NCBI GenBank assembly: GCA_964384525.1
Contig: CAYLKO010000004.1
Location: forward strand, 1 to 64,000
DNA from: SHZI01 sp964384525
GTDB taxonomy: Bacteria > Pseudomonadota > Gammaproteobacteria > Steroidobacterales > GCA-2729495
Direction of reading: 5' to 3'
Length of the DNA stretch: 64,000 bases
The notes below the pieces were generated by a model. That model was not told where the DNA came from and searched no databases. It worked only from the letters and a program-made list of their open reading frames with translations. Within the stretch, counting starts at the first letter, position 1; each line of letters begins with the position of its first letter. The translations under genes were made by a program, and so were the position numbers. Positions 1 through 9,200 of the stretch are shown here, piece after piece.

Positions 1-1
1 G

Positions 2-502
2 CTGTTCGATCGCCAGCGGGCCGGCGTCGACCTCGACTACAGTCAGCTCGCCGAGGCGCGAAAACTGATGGGGTCGGTGAAAATCGACGAGGTGGCCATC
101 GATCTGCAGGCCTCCGTGGCGGCGCTTCGGGCCTTGCTGCCGTCACCAGGAGCCCGGATCGGCGCCGTGGGCTATTGCTGGGGTGGCGCCATTGCCGATC
201 TCGCTGCCTGCCGAACCGATATCAACGCCGGCGTGTCCTACTACGGACGCGCCAACGTGAACTGGCTCGATGAGTCACCCCGCTGCCCGACGCTCTATCA
301 CTTCGGCGCGCAGGACCCGGTGATTCCACCGGAACTCGTGCAGCAGATCCGGGCTGGACGGCCGGATGGTGAATTTCATGTCTATCCGGAAGCCGGCCAT
401 GGCTTCAACTGCGACAACCGTGCCGAATTTCATGCGGCCAGTGCGACACTCGCCCTGCAGCGCACGCTGGAATTCTTCCGGCTGCATCTGGCCACGCCAT
501 AG
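2..502 (+). CDS. Dienelactone hydrolase family protein (C-terminal part; start lies before the window)
   Basis: The open frame runs in from the left edge without a start codon, so only the C-terminal 166 residues are present. The alpha/beta-hydrolase features of the dienelactone hydrolase family are visible: the nucleophile elbow GYCWGG with Cys as nucleophile, the acidic residue in GAQDPVIPP and the catalytic His in EAGHGFNCD. Family members hydrolyse dienelactone or related ester/lactone bonds in the cytoplasm, often in aromatic-compound breakdown. The ATG at 68 is internal, because homologous-looking sequence continues upstream of it. It ends 44 bp before the UbiD-type decarboxylase and may share its transcript. 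The family is clear; the substrate is not known. Confidence 0.9.
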   Translation: MFDRQRAGVDLDYSQLAEARKLMGSVKIDEVAIDLQASVAALRALLPSPGARIGAVGYCWGGAIADLAACRTDINAGVSYYGRANVNWLDESPRCPTLYHFGAQDPVIPPELVQQIRAGRPDGEFHVYPEAGHGFNCDNRAEFHAASATLALQRTLEFFRLHLATP

Positions 503-546
503 CGGAGTCGCGACCACATCCCTCCCTTGTACAACTGGAGATCTCC

Positions 547-2235
547 ATGTCCCGGAACAAGTCCCGCGAAAATCCCGCCAGCGCCCCGGCAGACACGACG
601 ACCAGGGGCGTGGACCGTCGGCAACTGCTGTCAGCGGCCGCCGGCGTGGTGGCCACGATGGGCCTGACCGTCGGTGCGGAGCCGTCCCGGGCCGCCGGCC
701 GCGAGGACCGCACGCAGCGCCGCGGGTCCGGCAGGGAGGTGGGGCCTTTCGACAGTTTTAGGGATTACATCAAGGCCCTCGAAGATCGTGGACTGCTGAT
801 GCGGGTGCCACGACTGGACCAGGATCAATACGAAATGGCGGCGCTCACCTGCAAGCTGGTCGATGAGTTCGGCTGGTACGGCGCACCGGCGCTGCTGGTG
901 GAAGAGATCCGGCAGGACGGCCGGTGGATCAAGGGACCGGTCATCACCAATCACCAGGGGCATTGGGATACTGAAGCCATCATCTGGGGGCGCGAGCCCG
1001 TGGCGGGCAACGGCCACGAAACCTACCGGGAAACGATCCAGTGGCTCCACGCCGGGATAACGGGTCGGGAGGGCAAGACCCCGACCATCCCGACCCATCC
1101 GGTTGCCGCCGCCACGGCACCCGTCAAGGAGGTGATCCTGCGCGGCGACCAATGCAATGTGCTGGATTTTGCCTTTCTCAAGTCCAATCCCGGCGACTCC
1201 GCGCGCTACGTGAACTCGGCGTCGGTATTCACCGAGGACCGGGAACTCGGCATGAATTTCGGCACCTATCGCTGCGAGATCAAGGGCCCCCGCACGCTGG
1301 GCGTGAACTCGGAACCCGGCCAGACCGGCTGGAAAATGTTCATGAAGAAGATCGAGCGCGGCGAAACGCGCTGCCCGATCGCGCTCGTGCTCGGCAACGA
1401 TCCCATCGGCTGGTTCATCAGTTCTTCCGTCATATCAAAAAACGGCACCGACGAACTGGCGATTGCCGGTGGATTCCGCGGGAAGGCCGTGGATGTCGTG
1501 AAATGCGAAACCAGCGACATGCTGATTCCGGCCAACGCCGAGATGGTGATCGAAGGCGAAGTCCTGCTGGACCAGATGCAGCCCGAAGGCCCCTTTGGCG
1601 AAATGTACGGCTATCTGGGCCTGAAGAAGGACCGCAATTTCGTGATGAACGTCAGTTGCATCACACACCGCCGGCAACCGTGGTTGCTCAATGTATTCAC
1701 CGGCTTCACCCGCGGCTTCTGCACGGCGCCACTGGAAGCCTTCGCGTTTTATCGCCTGCAGAAGATGGTGCCGAACGCCGTGGCCTTTCATTCACCGGTG
1801 GAATGGACCGGCGTCGGCATTCTGTCGATCAACAAAACCGGGCCGGGCCAGGGTCTGGAGGCGGGCCGGAAGATTGCCAACGTGGTGCCGATCACCAAGG
1901 TGTGCATCGTTGTCGACAACGATGTCGATGTGTTGAATCGCAACGAGGTCATGCAGGCCGTTGGCGCCCGCTGGCAGCCCTGGCCGGCCAGTGACATCAT
2001 CAAGGAAGCCCGCGGCATGCCGCTGGATCCCAGCTCGCCCAACCGGCCTTCAACCAGCAAGATCGTGATCGACGCGACCCGCCAGTTGCCCGCCGAAGGC
2101 GGGCCGTCCGTGTATCCGGAACGCAATCGTGACCTGCTGGAAAAACTGGCGCCCGAGTCCTTCGGCAACGTGGCGAAGGACTGGGACCGCTATCTGGCCG
2201 GCTGGAAGGGCCGGCTGAATCCGCATGAATACTGA
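547..2235 (+). CDS. UbiD family decarboxylase with an N-terminal Tat signal
   Basis: This 562-residue protein belongs to the UbiD family, which uses prenylated FMN for reversible (de)carboxylation of aromatic or unsaturated acids. The family signature EGPFGEMYGYLG, carrying the catalytic Glu, is near residue 347. Residues 1-48 form a typical twin-arginine leader: Arg-Arg at 24-25 followed by QLLSAAAGVVATMG and an Ala-rich cleavage region. Export is unusual for this normally cytoplasmic family but compatible with Tat, which carries folded, cofactor-loaded proteins. A GGAG ribosome-binding site sits just upstream of the ATG. No ubiX-like prenyltransferase gene is in the window. The family call is firm; substrate and actual export are inference. 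Confidence 0.9.
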   Translation: MSRNKSRENPASAPADTTTRGVDRRQLLSAAAGVVATMGLTVGAEPSRAAGREDRTQRRGSGREVGPFDSFRDYIKALEDRGLLMRVPRLDQDQYEMAALTCKLVDEFGWYGAPALLVEEIRQDGRWIKGPVITNHQGHWDTEAIIWGREPVAGNGHETYRETIQWLHAGITGREGKTPTIPTHPVAAATAPVKEVILRGDQCNVLDFAFLKSNPGDSARYVNSASVFTEDRELGMNFGTYRCEIKGPRTLGVNSEPGQTGWKMFMKKIERGETRCPIALVLGNDPIGWFISSSVISKNGTDELAIAGGFRGKAVDVVKCETSDMLIPANAEMVIEGEVLLDQMQPEGPFGEMYGYLGLKKDRNFVMNVSCITHRRQPWLLNVFTGFTRGFCTAPLEAFAFYRLQKMVPNAVAFHSPVEWTGVGILSINKTGPGQGLEAGRKIANVVPITKVCIVVDNDVDVLNRNEVMQAVGARWQPWPASDIIKEARGMPLDPSSPNRPSTSKIVIDATRQLPAEGGPSVYPERNRDLLEKLAPESFGNVAKDWDRYLAGWKGRLNPHEY

Positions 2236-2260
2236 GGCGAATGCCGGAACACTTTCCCGG

Positions 2261-2971
2261 TCAGTCCCCGAGATAGTAGTCGACCGTGGTCACCACCCGG
2301 ACCTTCTTGAACTCCGGCGAGAACTGATCCCGGTCTTCGATCGAGAACAGGCCCTGCTGGGCGCGGCGAATCGCGCCGACCTGGCTGCCTGAGTCCTTGG
2401 CGAACTGTTCCGCGGCGCGACGGGCATCCCGGGTGGCTTCGGCGATCATCTCCGGCTTGATCTTGTCGAGGTCGGTGTAGAGGTACTGGGTGTTGTATTC
2501 GTAGCTGCGGATCACGGCGACGCCCTGCTTCACCAGCTCCCCGGTCCGTTCGATGGCCTTGCGGACCACGTCGATGCGATCGCTGCGGACAGTAACGGCG
2601 ACTTCGGCCATGTAGCGATCGAGCTGCCGGCCGCTGCCCATCATGCCCTGGGCCTCCCGGTCCTGGACGCGGGGCGCCGATGCACTGACCTGCTCCGCCG
2701 GAAAGTCCGCCGCCAAGAAGCGCTGCACCTTGGCCGTGCCCTCATCCACCTTGCGCTGCAGATCACCCAGATCATTGGCGGTGACGGTAAACACGATGGG
2801 CCAAAGCGCCAGATTGGCCGGCACTTCGCGTTCGGCAAAGCCGCGCACCGACACGGCACGCTCGGTGGAGCGCGCCTCGACGAGGGCATTGCCAAGCAGA
2901 TAGCCCGCGATGACGATGCCGATGGCGAGCACCAGGGCCGCAATGCTGTTGCCGTGCGTGTGATCACTCAT
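2261..2971 (-). CDS. SIMPL domain-containing protein
   Basis: The 236-residue product has one N-terminal hydrophobic segment (about residues 9-28, signal anchor or signal peptide). A SIMPL/DUF541 domain follows, beginning with the usual VSVRGFAEREVPANLALWPI pattern and ending in VRVVTTVDYYLGD. SIMPL proteins are periplasmic or membrane-anchored and of poorly defined function; some are linked to oxidative stress or outer-membrane homeostasis. Its ATG overlaps the stop of the upstream fumarylacetoacetate hydrolase gene by four bases (ATGA), so the two are translationally coupled. It converges with the UbiD gene across 25 bp, with no clear terminator hairpin between them. Confidence 0.88.
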   Translation of the reverse strand: MSDHTHGNSIAALVLAIGIVIAGYLLGNALVEARSTERAVSVRGFAEREVPANLALWPIVFTVTANDLGDLQRKVDEGTAKVQRFLAADFPAEQVSASAPRVQDREAQGMMGSGRQLDRYMAEVAVTVRSDRIDVVRKAIERTGELVKQGVAVIRSYEYNTQYLYTDLDKIKPEMIAEATRDARRAAEQFAKDSGSQVGAIRRAQQGLFSIEDRDQFSPEFKKVRVVTTVDYYLGD

Positions 2972-3834
2972 GAGCCACTCCCTGTTGCCGCTTCGTCCAC
3001 GATGACATTGCGCAATACACCAATCCGGCTGATCTCCACTTCCACGACATCACCGGGCTGCAGCCAGCGTTGCGGCTGGCGCGCATAGCCGACACCGGCC
3101 GGCGTTCCGGTCGCAATGATATCCCCGGGCCGCAGCGCGCAAAACGACGAGCAGTATTCGATGATGCGCCGCACGTCGAAACACAGATCACTGGTCGGCG
3201 CTTCCTGAACCACCTCGCCATTGACCCGGGTCTGCAACTGCAGGGCTGACGGGTCCGGAATTTCATCCGCCGTCACCAGCCATGGCCCGCAGCTGCCGGT
3301 GGCAGGAAAATTCTTGCCCGGCGTGAACTGGGTGGTGTGCATCTGCCAGTCGCGCACCGAGCCATCCATGAAGCAGGTGTAGCCGGCCACATGGGCCAGC
3401 GCGTCGCCTGCCGTGATGTAACGCCCCGGCTTGCCGATGACCACCGCCAGCTCGCCTTCGTAGTCAAAGGCCGTGGAAAGTCGCGGGCGGATCAGCGGCT
3501 CGCCATGCCCGACCAGGGTGTCGGCGTGTCGCGTGAAGACCGTGGGATGGTCCGGCACCTGCCGGCCCATTTCATGGATGTGCTTCATATAGTTCACGCC
3601 TACGCACAGGATTCTCGAGGCATGCGGCAGCAGGGCGGCAAAGCGGACATTGGATGGTTTCTGCATCGGGGCATCCGCGACCAGTCCCGCTGCCTGCGAC
3701 AAGGCATCCGCCGACAGCAGCTCCCGGAGCCCGGGAAAACGGCTGCGGACCGATGCGGGCGCGAGCTGCACGCCAGCGGCTTGAAGCACGCCCCAGGTTG
3801 CGGTGTCGGCATCGTGAAAAGCGGCCAGTTTCAT
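2968..3834 (-). CDS. Fumarylacetoacetate hydrolase family protein
   Basis: This is a FAH-fold protein of 288 residues when started at MKLAAFHD, the usual beginning of the family. An ATG 13 codons upstream (3873) is possible but adds unrelated sequence. The metal and catalytic region is recognisable: CVGVNYMKHIHEMG, then FDYEGELAVVIGK with the acidic metal ligands, and a C-terminal GDIIATGTPAGVG. Members cleave C-C bonds of acylpyruvates or act as oxaloacetate decarboxylases or isomerases at the end of aromatic-ring degradation. It is coupled to the SIMPL gene and diverges from gabD with about 50 bp between starts, so the two promoters must overlap. The exact substrate cannot be read from sequence. 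Confidence 0.9.
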   Translation of the reverse strand: MKLAAFHDADTATWGVLQAAGVQLAPASVRSRFPGLRELLSADALSQAAGLVADAPMQKPSNVRFAALLPHASRILCVGVNYMKHIHEMGRQVPDHPTVFTRHADTLVGHGEPLIRPRLSTAFDYEGELAVVIGKPGRYITAGDALAHVAGYTCFMDGSVRDWQMHTTQFTPGKNFPATGSCGPWLVTADEIPDPSALQLQTRVNGEVVQEAPTSDLCFDVRRIIEYCSSFCALRPGDIIATGTPAGVGYARQPQRWLQPGDVVEVEISRIGVLRNVIVDEAATGSGS

Positions 3835-3884
3835 TTGTCGTGTCACTTCGGTTCGCAATGGTTGCCGTATCATGGCACGTGTCC

Positions 3885-5348
3885 ATGCGCATGCTCACCG
3901 ATCACGATTTGTTCCGCAGCCAGGCCTACGTCGCCGGGGAGTGGATTGCCGCAACGAGCGGCGACAGCATTGCAGTGAACAATCCGGCCACCGGCGAAAT
4001 CCTGGGCTCGGTGCCGAATTGTGGAACCGGCGAGGCCCGGCGCGCCATCGAGGCGGCGGCCGCCGCTCTGCCGGCCTGGCGTGAACGACCGGCCGGGGAG
4101 CGTGCGGCGCTGCTCCGCAAGCTGCATGACCTCTTGATGGCCAATCAGGAGGATCTGGCCCGATTGATGACGGCCGAGCAGGGCAAGCCGCTGGCGGAAT
4201 CACGCGGCGAGATCGCCTACTCGGCCGGTTTCCTGTCGTGGTTCAGCGAGGAAGCCAAACGGATCTATGGCGACGTCATCCCCGGCTTTGCCAGGGATCG
4301 GCGCATCGTCGTGCTGAAGCAGCCCGTGGGCGTCGTGGCCGCCATCACGCCGTGGAATTTTCCGTCGGCGATGATTGCCCGCAAGCTGGGGCCGGCACTG
4401 GCCGCCGGCTGCACGATGGTGATCAAACCCGCGAGTCAGACACCCTATTCAGCCCTGGCCCTGGCCCGACTGGCCGAGCGAGCCGGCATTCCCGCCGGCG
4501 TCGTCAACGTGCTGACGGGCAACGCCAAAGCCATCGGCGGCGAGCTGACGGCCAATCCGCTGGTTCGCAAACTGACCTTCACCGGCTCCACGGCTACCGG
4601 CAAGCTCCTGCTGGCCCAATGCGCCGCGACCGTGAAGAAGGTGTCGATGGAACTGGGCGGCAACGCCCCGTTCATCGTCTTTGATGATGCGGATCTGGAT
4701 GCGGCCGTGGCCGGCGCCATCGCCAGCAAGTACCGGAATTCAGGGCAGACCTGCGTCTGTGCCAACCGGTTTCTGGTGCAGGATGGCATTTATGATGCAT
4801 TCGCGGAGAAGCTGGCGACCGCGGTGAATCAGCTCCGCATCGGGGATGGCCTGGCCGGCGAGCAGGACCAGGGGCCGCTGATCGATGCGGCGGCCGTCAC
4901 CAAGGTGGAGGAACATGTGGCCGACGCGCTGGCCAAGGGGGCGCGCGTCCTGACCGGTGGCCAGCGTCATGCGCTGGGCGGCACCTTCTTTCAGCCCACG
5001 ATCCTGCTGGATGTCACGCCCTCGATGCTGCTCTCCCGCGTAGAGACTTTCGGGCCGGTGGCGCCGCTGTTTCGCTTCCATGCCGAAGCCGATGCCGTGC
5101 GCCTCGCCAACGACACCGAGTTCGGCCTCGCCGCCTACCTCTACACCACCGATCTCGGCCGCAGCTGGCGCGTGTCCGAGGCGCTCGAATACGGCATCGT
5201 CGGCCTCAATACCGGATTGATCTCCAGCGAGGTGGCCCCGTTCGGGGGCATCAAGGAATCCGGCATCGGCCGCGAAGGCTCACGCTACGGCATCGAAGAC
5301 TATCTGGAGATCAAATACTTGTGCATCGCAGGCGTCGACCCGACATGA
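3885..5348 (+). CDS. gabD: NAD(P)-dependent succinate-semialdehyde dehydrogenase
   Basis: This aldehyde dehydrogenase of about 487 residues oxidises succinate semialdehyde to succinate. Landmarks are the cofactor-site sequence VVAAITPWNFPSAMI, the general-base Glu in SMELGGNAPFIVF, the nucleophilic Cys in GQTCVCANR, and the GabD-type C-terminal stretch VAPFGGIKESGIGREG. Start choice is between the ATGs at 3885 and 3891, both giving GabD-like lengths (E. coli 482). The open frame continues upstream across the divergent FAH gene but carries no homologous sequence there. The stop overlaps the ATG of the MATE gene (ATGA). The cytosolic role may be GABA catabolism or the end of an aromatic pathway shared with the neighbouring hydrolases. 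Confidence 0.93.
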   Translation: MRMLTDHDLFRSQAYVAGEWIAATSGDSIAVNNPATGEILGSVPNCGTGEARRAIEAAAAALPAWRERPAGERAALLRKLHDLLMANQEDLARLMTAEQGKPLAESRGEIAYSAGFLSWFSEEAKRIYGDVIPGFARDRRIVVLKQPVGVVAAITPWNFPSAMIARKLGPALAAGCTMVIKPASQTPYSALALARLAERAGIPAGVVNVLTGNAKAIGGELTANPLVRKLTFTGSTATGKLLLAQCAATVKKVSMELGGNAPFIVFDDADLDAAVAGAIASKYRNSGQTCVCANRFLVQDGIYDAFAEKLATAVNQLRIGDGLAGEQDQGPLIDAAAVTKVEEHVADALAKGARVLTGGQRHALGGTFFQPTILLDVTPSMLLSRVETFGPVAPLFRFHAEADAVRLANDTEFGLAAYLYTTDLGRSWRVSEALEYGIVGLNTGLISSEVAPFGGIKESGIGREGSRYGIEDYLEIKYLCIAGVDPT

Positions 5349-6730
5349 AACCGGCAGTGAGGAAGGGCGGTCGCCTGACCGAGGGCCCGGTCAACCGGAC
5401 CATCTACTCGCTGATGCTGCCGATGATGCTCGGCATGCTGGCGATCGTCGTCAACAACGTGGCCGGCGCCTTCTTCATTGCGCGGGTGAGCACAGACCAG
5501 CTCGCTGCCGTGAGTTTCACCTTTCCGGTGAGCTTCATCATGGGCGCGATTGCCATGTCGCTCGGTGTCGGCACCTCGTCGGTCGTCTCGCGACTGTTTG
5601 GATCCGATGACCGCGAAGAGGTCAAACGGATCACGGCCCACGCCATGCTGCTCAGCGTCCTGTCGGCCATCGTGATCCTGATCATCGGCCTCAACACCAT
5701 CGACCCCCTGTTCCGCCTGCTGGGCGCCAACGAGGAAATCCTGCCGTACATCCACCGCTACATGCAGATCTACTACTGGGGCGGCATCTTCCTCGTGGCA
5801 CCGATGATCGCCAACTCGGTGCTGCGCGCCGCCGGTGACGCCAAGCGCCCGGCGATGCTGATGACGGCCGCCGCCGTGCTGAACGTGCTGATCGATCCCG
5901 TGCTGATTTTCGGCCTGTTCGGCTTTCCGCGCATGGAGATCGCCGGCGCGGCGCTGGGCGCCGTGCTGGCGAACGTCTTCACCCTGTTTGGCTCAGCGTA
6001 TTTCGTGATGTACCGCGAACGGCTGATCGACTTCGCCCGGCTGGCGCCCGAGCTCATCATGGACTCGTGGCGGCAGATCCTGCACGTCGGGCTGCCCTCG
6101 CTCACGAGCAGCCTGGTTTCGCCGCTCACCACGGCATTCATCACCTACCAGATCGCCACCTTCGGCCAGGAGGCGGTGGCCGGCTTTGGCGTGGCATCCC
6201 GGCTGGAAGGCCTTTCGCTTCTGGCCATGATGTCGCTGTCGGCCGCCATGACCCCCTTCACGGGCCAGAACATCGGCGCGAAGCGTCTGGACCGGATCGA
6301 GGAAGGCGTGCGCTTCGCCTATCGCTTCTCGCTGATCTACGGCATCACGATCGCCATCTTCATGCAGATTTTCGGCGGCATGATCACGAACCTGTTCGGT
6401 CTCACCGGCGAGGCGCGCGAAACCGCCCTGCTGCAGCTGCATATCGTGCCGCTCAGCTACATGGCGCTCGGTTGCGCCATGGCGGGCACCGGCGCGCTGC
6501 ACGCGCTCGGCAAACCGGTGGCCGCGATGTGGGTGTCGCTGGCAAGAACCGTTGCCGTATATGCGCCGCTTGCTTGGGTGCTGTCGCAGTTTCTCGGCGT
6601 GAAGGGTATTTTCATCGCTGCAGCCTGCGCCAATTTCGTCTCGGGCGGCATCGGTGTACTGTGGCTCAAGTCCGTGCTGAGCACGATCCGTGCCCGGTTC
6701 GCAACAAAACCGGCGGAGCAAGCCGCCTAA
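5345..6730 (+). CDS. MATE family efflux transporter
   Basis: This 461-residue inner-membrane protein has about 12 hydrophobic segments in two homologous halves (first half to about residue 225), as in multi-antimicrobial extrusion transporters that expel compounds in exchange for Na+ or H+. The N-terminus GPVNRTIYSLMLPMMLGMLA is typical of the DinF/NorM-like branch. The ATG at 5345 overlaps the gabD stop by four bases, which fixes the start and implies translational coupling. Pairing a MATE exporter with gabD is not a standard operon. The transported compound is unknown. Confidence 0.92.
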   Translation: MKPAVRKGGRLTEGPVNRTIYSLMLPMMLGMLAIVVNNVAGAFFIARVSTDQLAAVSFTFPVSFIMGAIAMSLGVGTSSVVSRLFGSDDREEVKRITAHAMLLSVLSAIVILIIGLNTIDPLFRLLGANEEILPYIHRYMQIYYWGGIFLVAPMIANSVLRAAGDAKRPAMLMTAAAVLNVLIDPVLIFGLFGFPRMEIAGAALGAVLANVFTLFGSAYFVMYRERLIDFARLAPELIMDSWRQILHVGLPSLTSSLVSPLTTAFITYQIATFGQEAVAGFGVASRLEGLSLLAMMSLSAAMTPFTGQNIGAKRLDRIEEGVRFAYRFSLIYGITIAIFMQIFGGMITNLFGLTGEARETALLQLHIVPLSYMALGCAMAGTGALHALGKPVAAMWVSLARTVAVYAPLAWVLSQFLGVKGIFIAAACANFVSGGIGVLWLKSVLSTIRARFATKPAEQAA

Positions 6731-6773
6731 CGACTGACCTGTGGGCCAGCCGACTCGATCAGGAGTCATCACC

Positions 6774-8189
6774 ATGGGTAATACCCTGGCTGCGCGACAC
6801 TCTGGTGCCGTTGAAGCTGAAGACCGGGCACTCCGGCTGGTTTTTATAGCCTATATCGCCAGCGCAACGCTCTGGCTTTTGTTCTCGACGGCAGTCGGCG
6901 TGCTGCTGGCCTACAAATTCGGGGCGCCGGACTTCGGTTCCGGTGCGTGGCTGACCTTCGGACGTTTGCGGCCGATCCACACCAATGCCACGTTCTATGG
7001 CTGGGCCAGCCTGGCGCTGGTCGGCCTCGCCTGTTACGTCGCGGCGCGCAGTTCGCGAACCGTGCTGTACAGCATCCGCCTGGCCTGGCTCGGGCTGATA
7101 CTGTTCAACGTCGCCGCGCTGGCCGGCACGATTGCCCTGGACATGGGCTACAGCGCCGGTGATCTCGAATACCGCGAGTGGCCCTGGCCAATCCGGCTGA
7201 TCTTTCTGGCCGGGCTTGGCGTCACCGCCTGGAATCTCATCGGCACCGTGGCCCGGCGGGACACCGACGACATCTATCTATCCAACTGGTACACCATCGG
7301 CGGCGTGCTGTGGACCATCATCCTCGCCACGGTGGCCATCCTGCCCTGGTACCAGTACGGCCTGGGCCAGGTGTCGGTCTCCGGTTTCTACATGCACAAC
7401 GCCGTTGGCATGTGGTTCACGCCGCTGGCGCTCGGCATCTTCTACTACGCCCTGCCCAAGCTGCTGAACCGCCCGATCTATTCCTACGCGCTGGGAATCT
7501 TCGCGTTCTGGACGAATCTCGTCTTCTACCCGATCCTGGGCGCCCATCACTTTCTGTTCAGCCCATTGCCCTGGTGGCTGCAGACCACGGCGATCGTGGC
7601 CAGCGTGGCGATGCTGGTGCCGGTGTGGGGTGGCAGCGCCAATTTCCTGCTGACCATGCGTGGCCGGGTCCGGGACATGGTGACCTCGTATCCGCTGCTC
7701 TTCATTTTCGTCGGCGTGCTCGGCTACCTGGGTGGCTCCACGCAGGGCACCCTGGAAGCGTTCCGCTCGCTGCAGGAACTGTGGCACATGACCAATTTCA
7801 CGGTGGGTCATTCACATTTCACCATGTACGGCTTTGTCAGCTTCGCGATCTGGGGTGGCGTCTATGCACTCCTGCCGCAGGCAACCGGCAAGCGGCCGGG
7901 CCAGCTCGGCCTCGCAGTGCATTTCTGGACCGCACTGGTGGGCAGCTTCATCTACGTCATCTCGCTGTCGATCGCCGGCACGATCCAGGGTCTCGACTGG
8001 ATCAACGGCCTGCCCTTCATCCAATCGGTCATCGACATGCAGGACTACTACGTCTGGCGCGGCATCGGCGGCGTGCTGATGTACGCGAGCCATGTCGCCT
8101 TTGCCTGGAACGTCTGGAAGATGACGTACAGCCGCGGCGGCCTGCCGGTGGCGGTTGGTTCTCCGCTGCCTGACGAGGAGCCGGCATGA
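6774..8189 (+). CDS. ccoN: cbb3-type cytochrome c oxidase subunit I
   Basis: This 471-residue polytopic haem-copper oxidase subunit has about 12 membrane helices. Haem and copper ligand histidines are visible in RPIHTNATFYGW, YMHNAVGMWF, GAHHFLFSPLPWW and GHSHFTMYGF, a pattern specific to the cbb3 (C-type) branch. It holds the low-spin haem b and the b3-CuB oxygen-reduction site of a high-affinity terminal oxidase. The start at 6774 follows an AGGAG ribosome-binding site; the frame upstream of it is non-homologous. It is the first gene of a five-gene operon and overlaps the next gene by four bases. No FNR-type site was identified with confidence in the 43-bp spacer. Confidence 0.95.
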   Translation: MGNTLAARHSGAVEAEDRALRLVFIAYIASATLWLLFSTAVGVLLAYKFGAPDFGSGAWLTFGRLRPIHTNATFYGWASLALVGLACYVAARSSRTVLYSIRLAWLGLILFNVAALAGTIALDMGYSAGDLEYREWPWPIRLIFLAGLGVTAWNLIGTVARRDTDDIYLSNWYTIGGVLWTIILATVAILPWYQYGLGQVSVSGFYMHNAVGMWFTPLALGIFYYALPKLLNRPIYSYALGIFAFWTNLVFYPILGAHHFLFSPLPWWLQTTAIVASVAMLVPVWGGSANFLLTMRGRVRDMVTSYPLLFIFVGVLGYLGGSTQGTLEAFRSLQELWHMTNFTVGHSHFTMYGFVSFAIWGGVYALLPQATGKRPGQLGLAVHFWTALVGSFIYVISLSIAGTIQGLDWINGLPFIQSVIDMQDYYVWRGIGGVLMYASHVAFAWNVWKMTYSRGGLPVAVGSPLPDEEPA

Positions 8190-9163
8190 ACAAGCTCTGG
8201 CTGATTGCCGGGGGATCCACCCTGGTTTATGGCTGCCTCGCCATCCTGATGGGCGTCCTGCCGGGCATCCAGTTGTCGCGGACACCGCCCGGACCGGGGG
8301 TGCAGCCACTGACGCCGCTGCAGGCCGAAGGCCGGGCGATCTATGCCTCCAATGGCTGCAGCTACTGCCACACGCAGCAGATCCGGCCCCTGCCGATGGA
8401 CAAGGTTTTCGGTCGGCCGTCAGCACCCGGCGACTTTGCCTACCAGACGCCGGAACTGCTGGGTTCCGAGCGCACCGGCCCCGACCTCTCCAACATCGGT
8501 GTGCGCCAACCGAGCGAGACATGGCAATACATCCATTTGTACAACCCCCGTGCGGTGGTGCCCGAATCCATCATGCCGCGCTTCGAATGGTTGTTCGAAG
8601 TGGTCGATGCCGTGCCCGCCGGGGCCACTGTGGTGCCGCTGCCCGCAGGCTTTGCCCCGGCCCGCGGCGTGGTGATTCCAACGGCGCAGGGCGTGGCGCT
8701 GGTTGCCTATCTGCAGTCGCTGCAACAGCCACGACATCCGCATGAGCCGGGCCCCGCAGGCGCAGGTGTGGCGAACCCACCGGCTGCAGCCGGCAATGCG
8801 GCGCCGGCCACGACAGCTGCCAGTGGCATGGACGCAGCCGCCGGCAATGCGCTCTACACCACACACTGCGCCGCCTGCCACCAGGCCACGGGAACCGGGC
8901 TGCCGGGTGTGTTCCCATCGCTCAAGGGCAACCAGGTGGCCAACGACGCGGACCCGACCAGACACATCGATGTGGTTCTGCACGGCCTGCAGGGCGCCGC
9001 AATCGACGGCGTGACCTACGCGAGCCCCATGCCATCGTTTGCGGCGACGCTCAGCGATGCTGAAATCACCGGCATCATCAATCACGAGCGCAGCTCATGG
9101 GGCAACCAGGGCAAGCCGATAACGGCGCAGCAGGTGGCGGCCCGGCGCGCTGCGGGGAAGTGA
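8186..9163 (+). CDS. Fused CcoO-like/cytochrome c subunit of cbb3 oxidase
   Basis: This 325-residue membrane-anchored cytochrome c has two haem-binding motifs. Residues 1-25 form an N-terminal membrane helix. The following domain is CcoO-like: GIQLSRTPPGPGVQPLTPLQ, then CSYCH near residue 57, RTGPDLSNIGV, and the Met ligand region VVPESIMPRF. After an Ala/Pro-rich linker (about 185-215) comes a second class-I cytochrome c domain with CAACH near residue 229 and a Met ligand in SPMPSFAATL. Normal CcoO carries one haem c and CcoP two, so this looks like an O/P fusion with only two. The ATG overlaps the ccoN stop (ATGA), confirming co-translation. No separate ccoP is in the operon. Confidence 0.9.
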   Translation: MNKLWLIAGGSTLVYGCLAILMGVLPGIQLSRTPPGPGVQPLTPLQAEGRAIYASNGCSYCHTQQIRPLPMDKVFGRPSAPGDFAYQTPELLGSERTGPDLSNIGVRQPSETWQYIHLYNPRAVVPESIMPRFEWLFEVVDAVPAGATVVPLPAGFAPARGVVIPTAQGVALVAYLQSLQQPRHPHEPGPAGAGVANPPAAAGNAAPATTAASGMDAAAGNALYTTHCAACHQATGTGLPGVFPSLKGNQVANDADPTRHIDVVLHGLQGAAIDGVTYASPMPSFAATLSDAEITGIINHERSSWGNQGKPITAQQVAARRAAGK

Positions 9164-9200
9164 AGGCCGGGCATCACGCCCGGATCATTGGAGAATTGCC

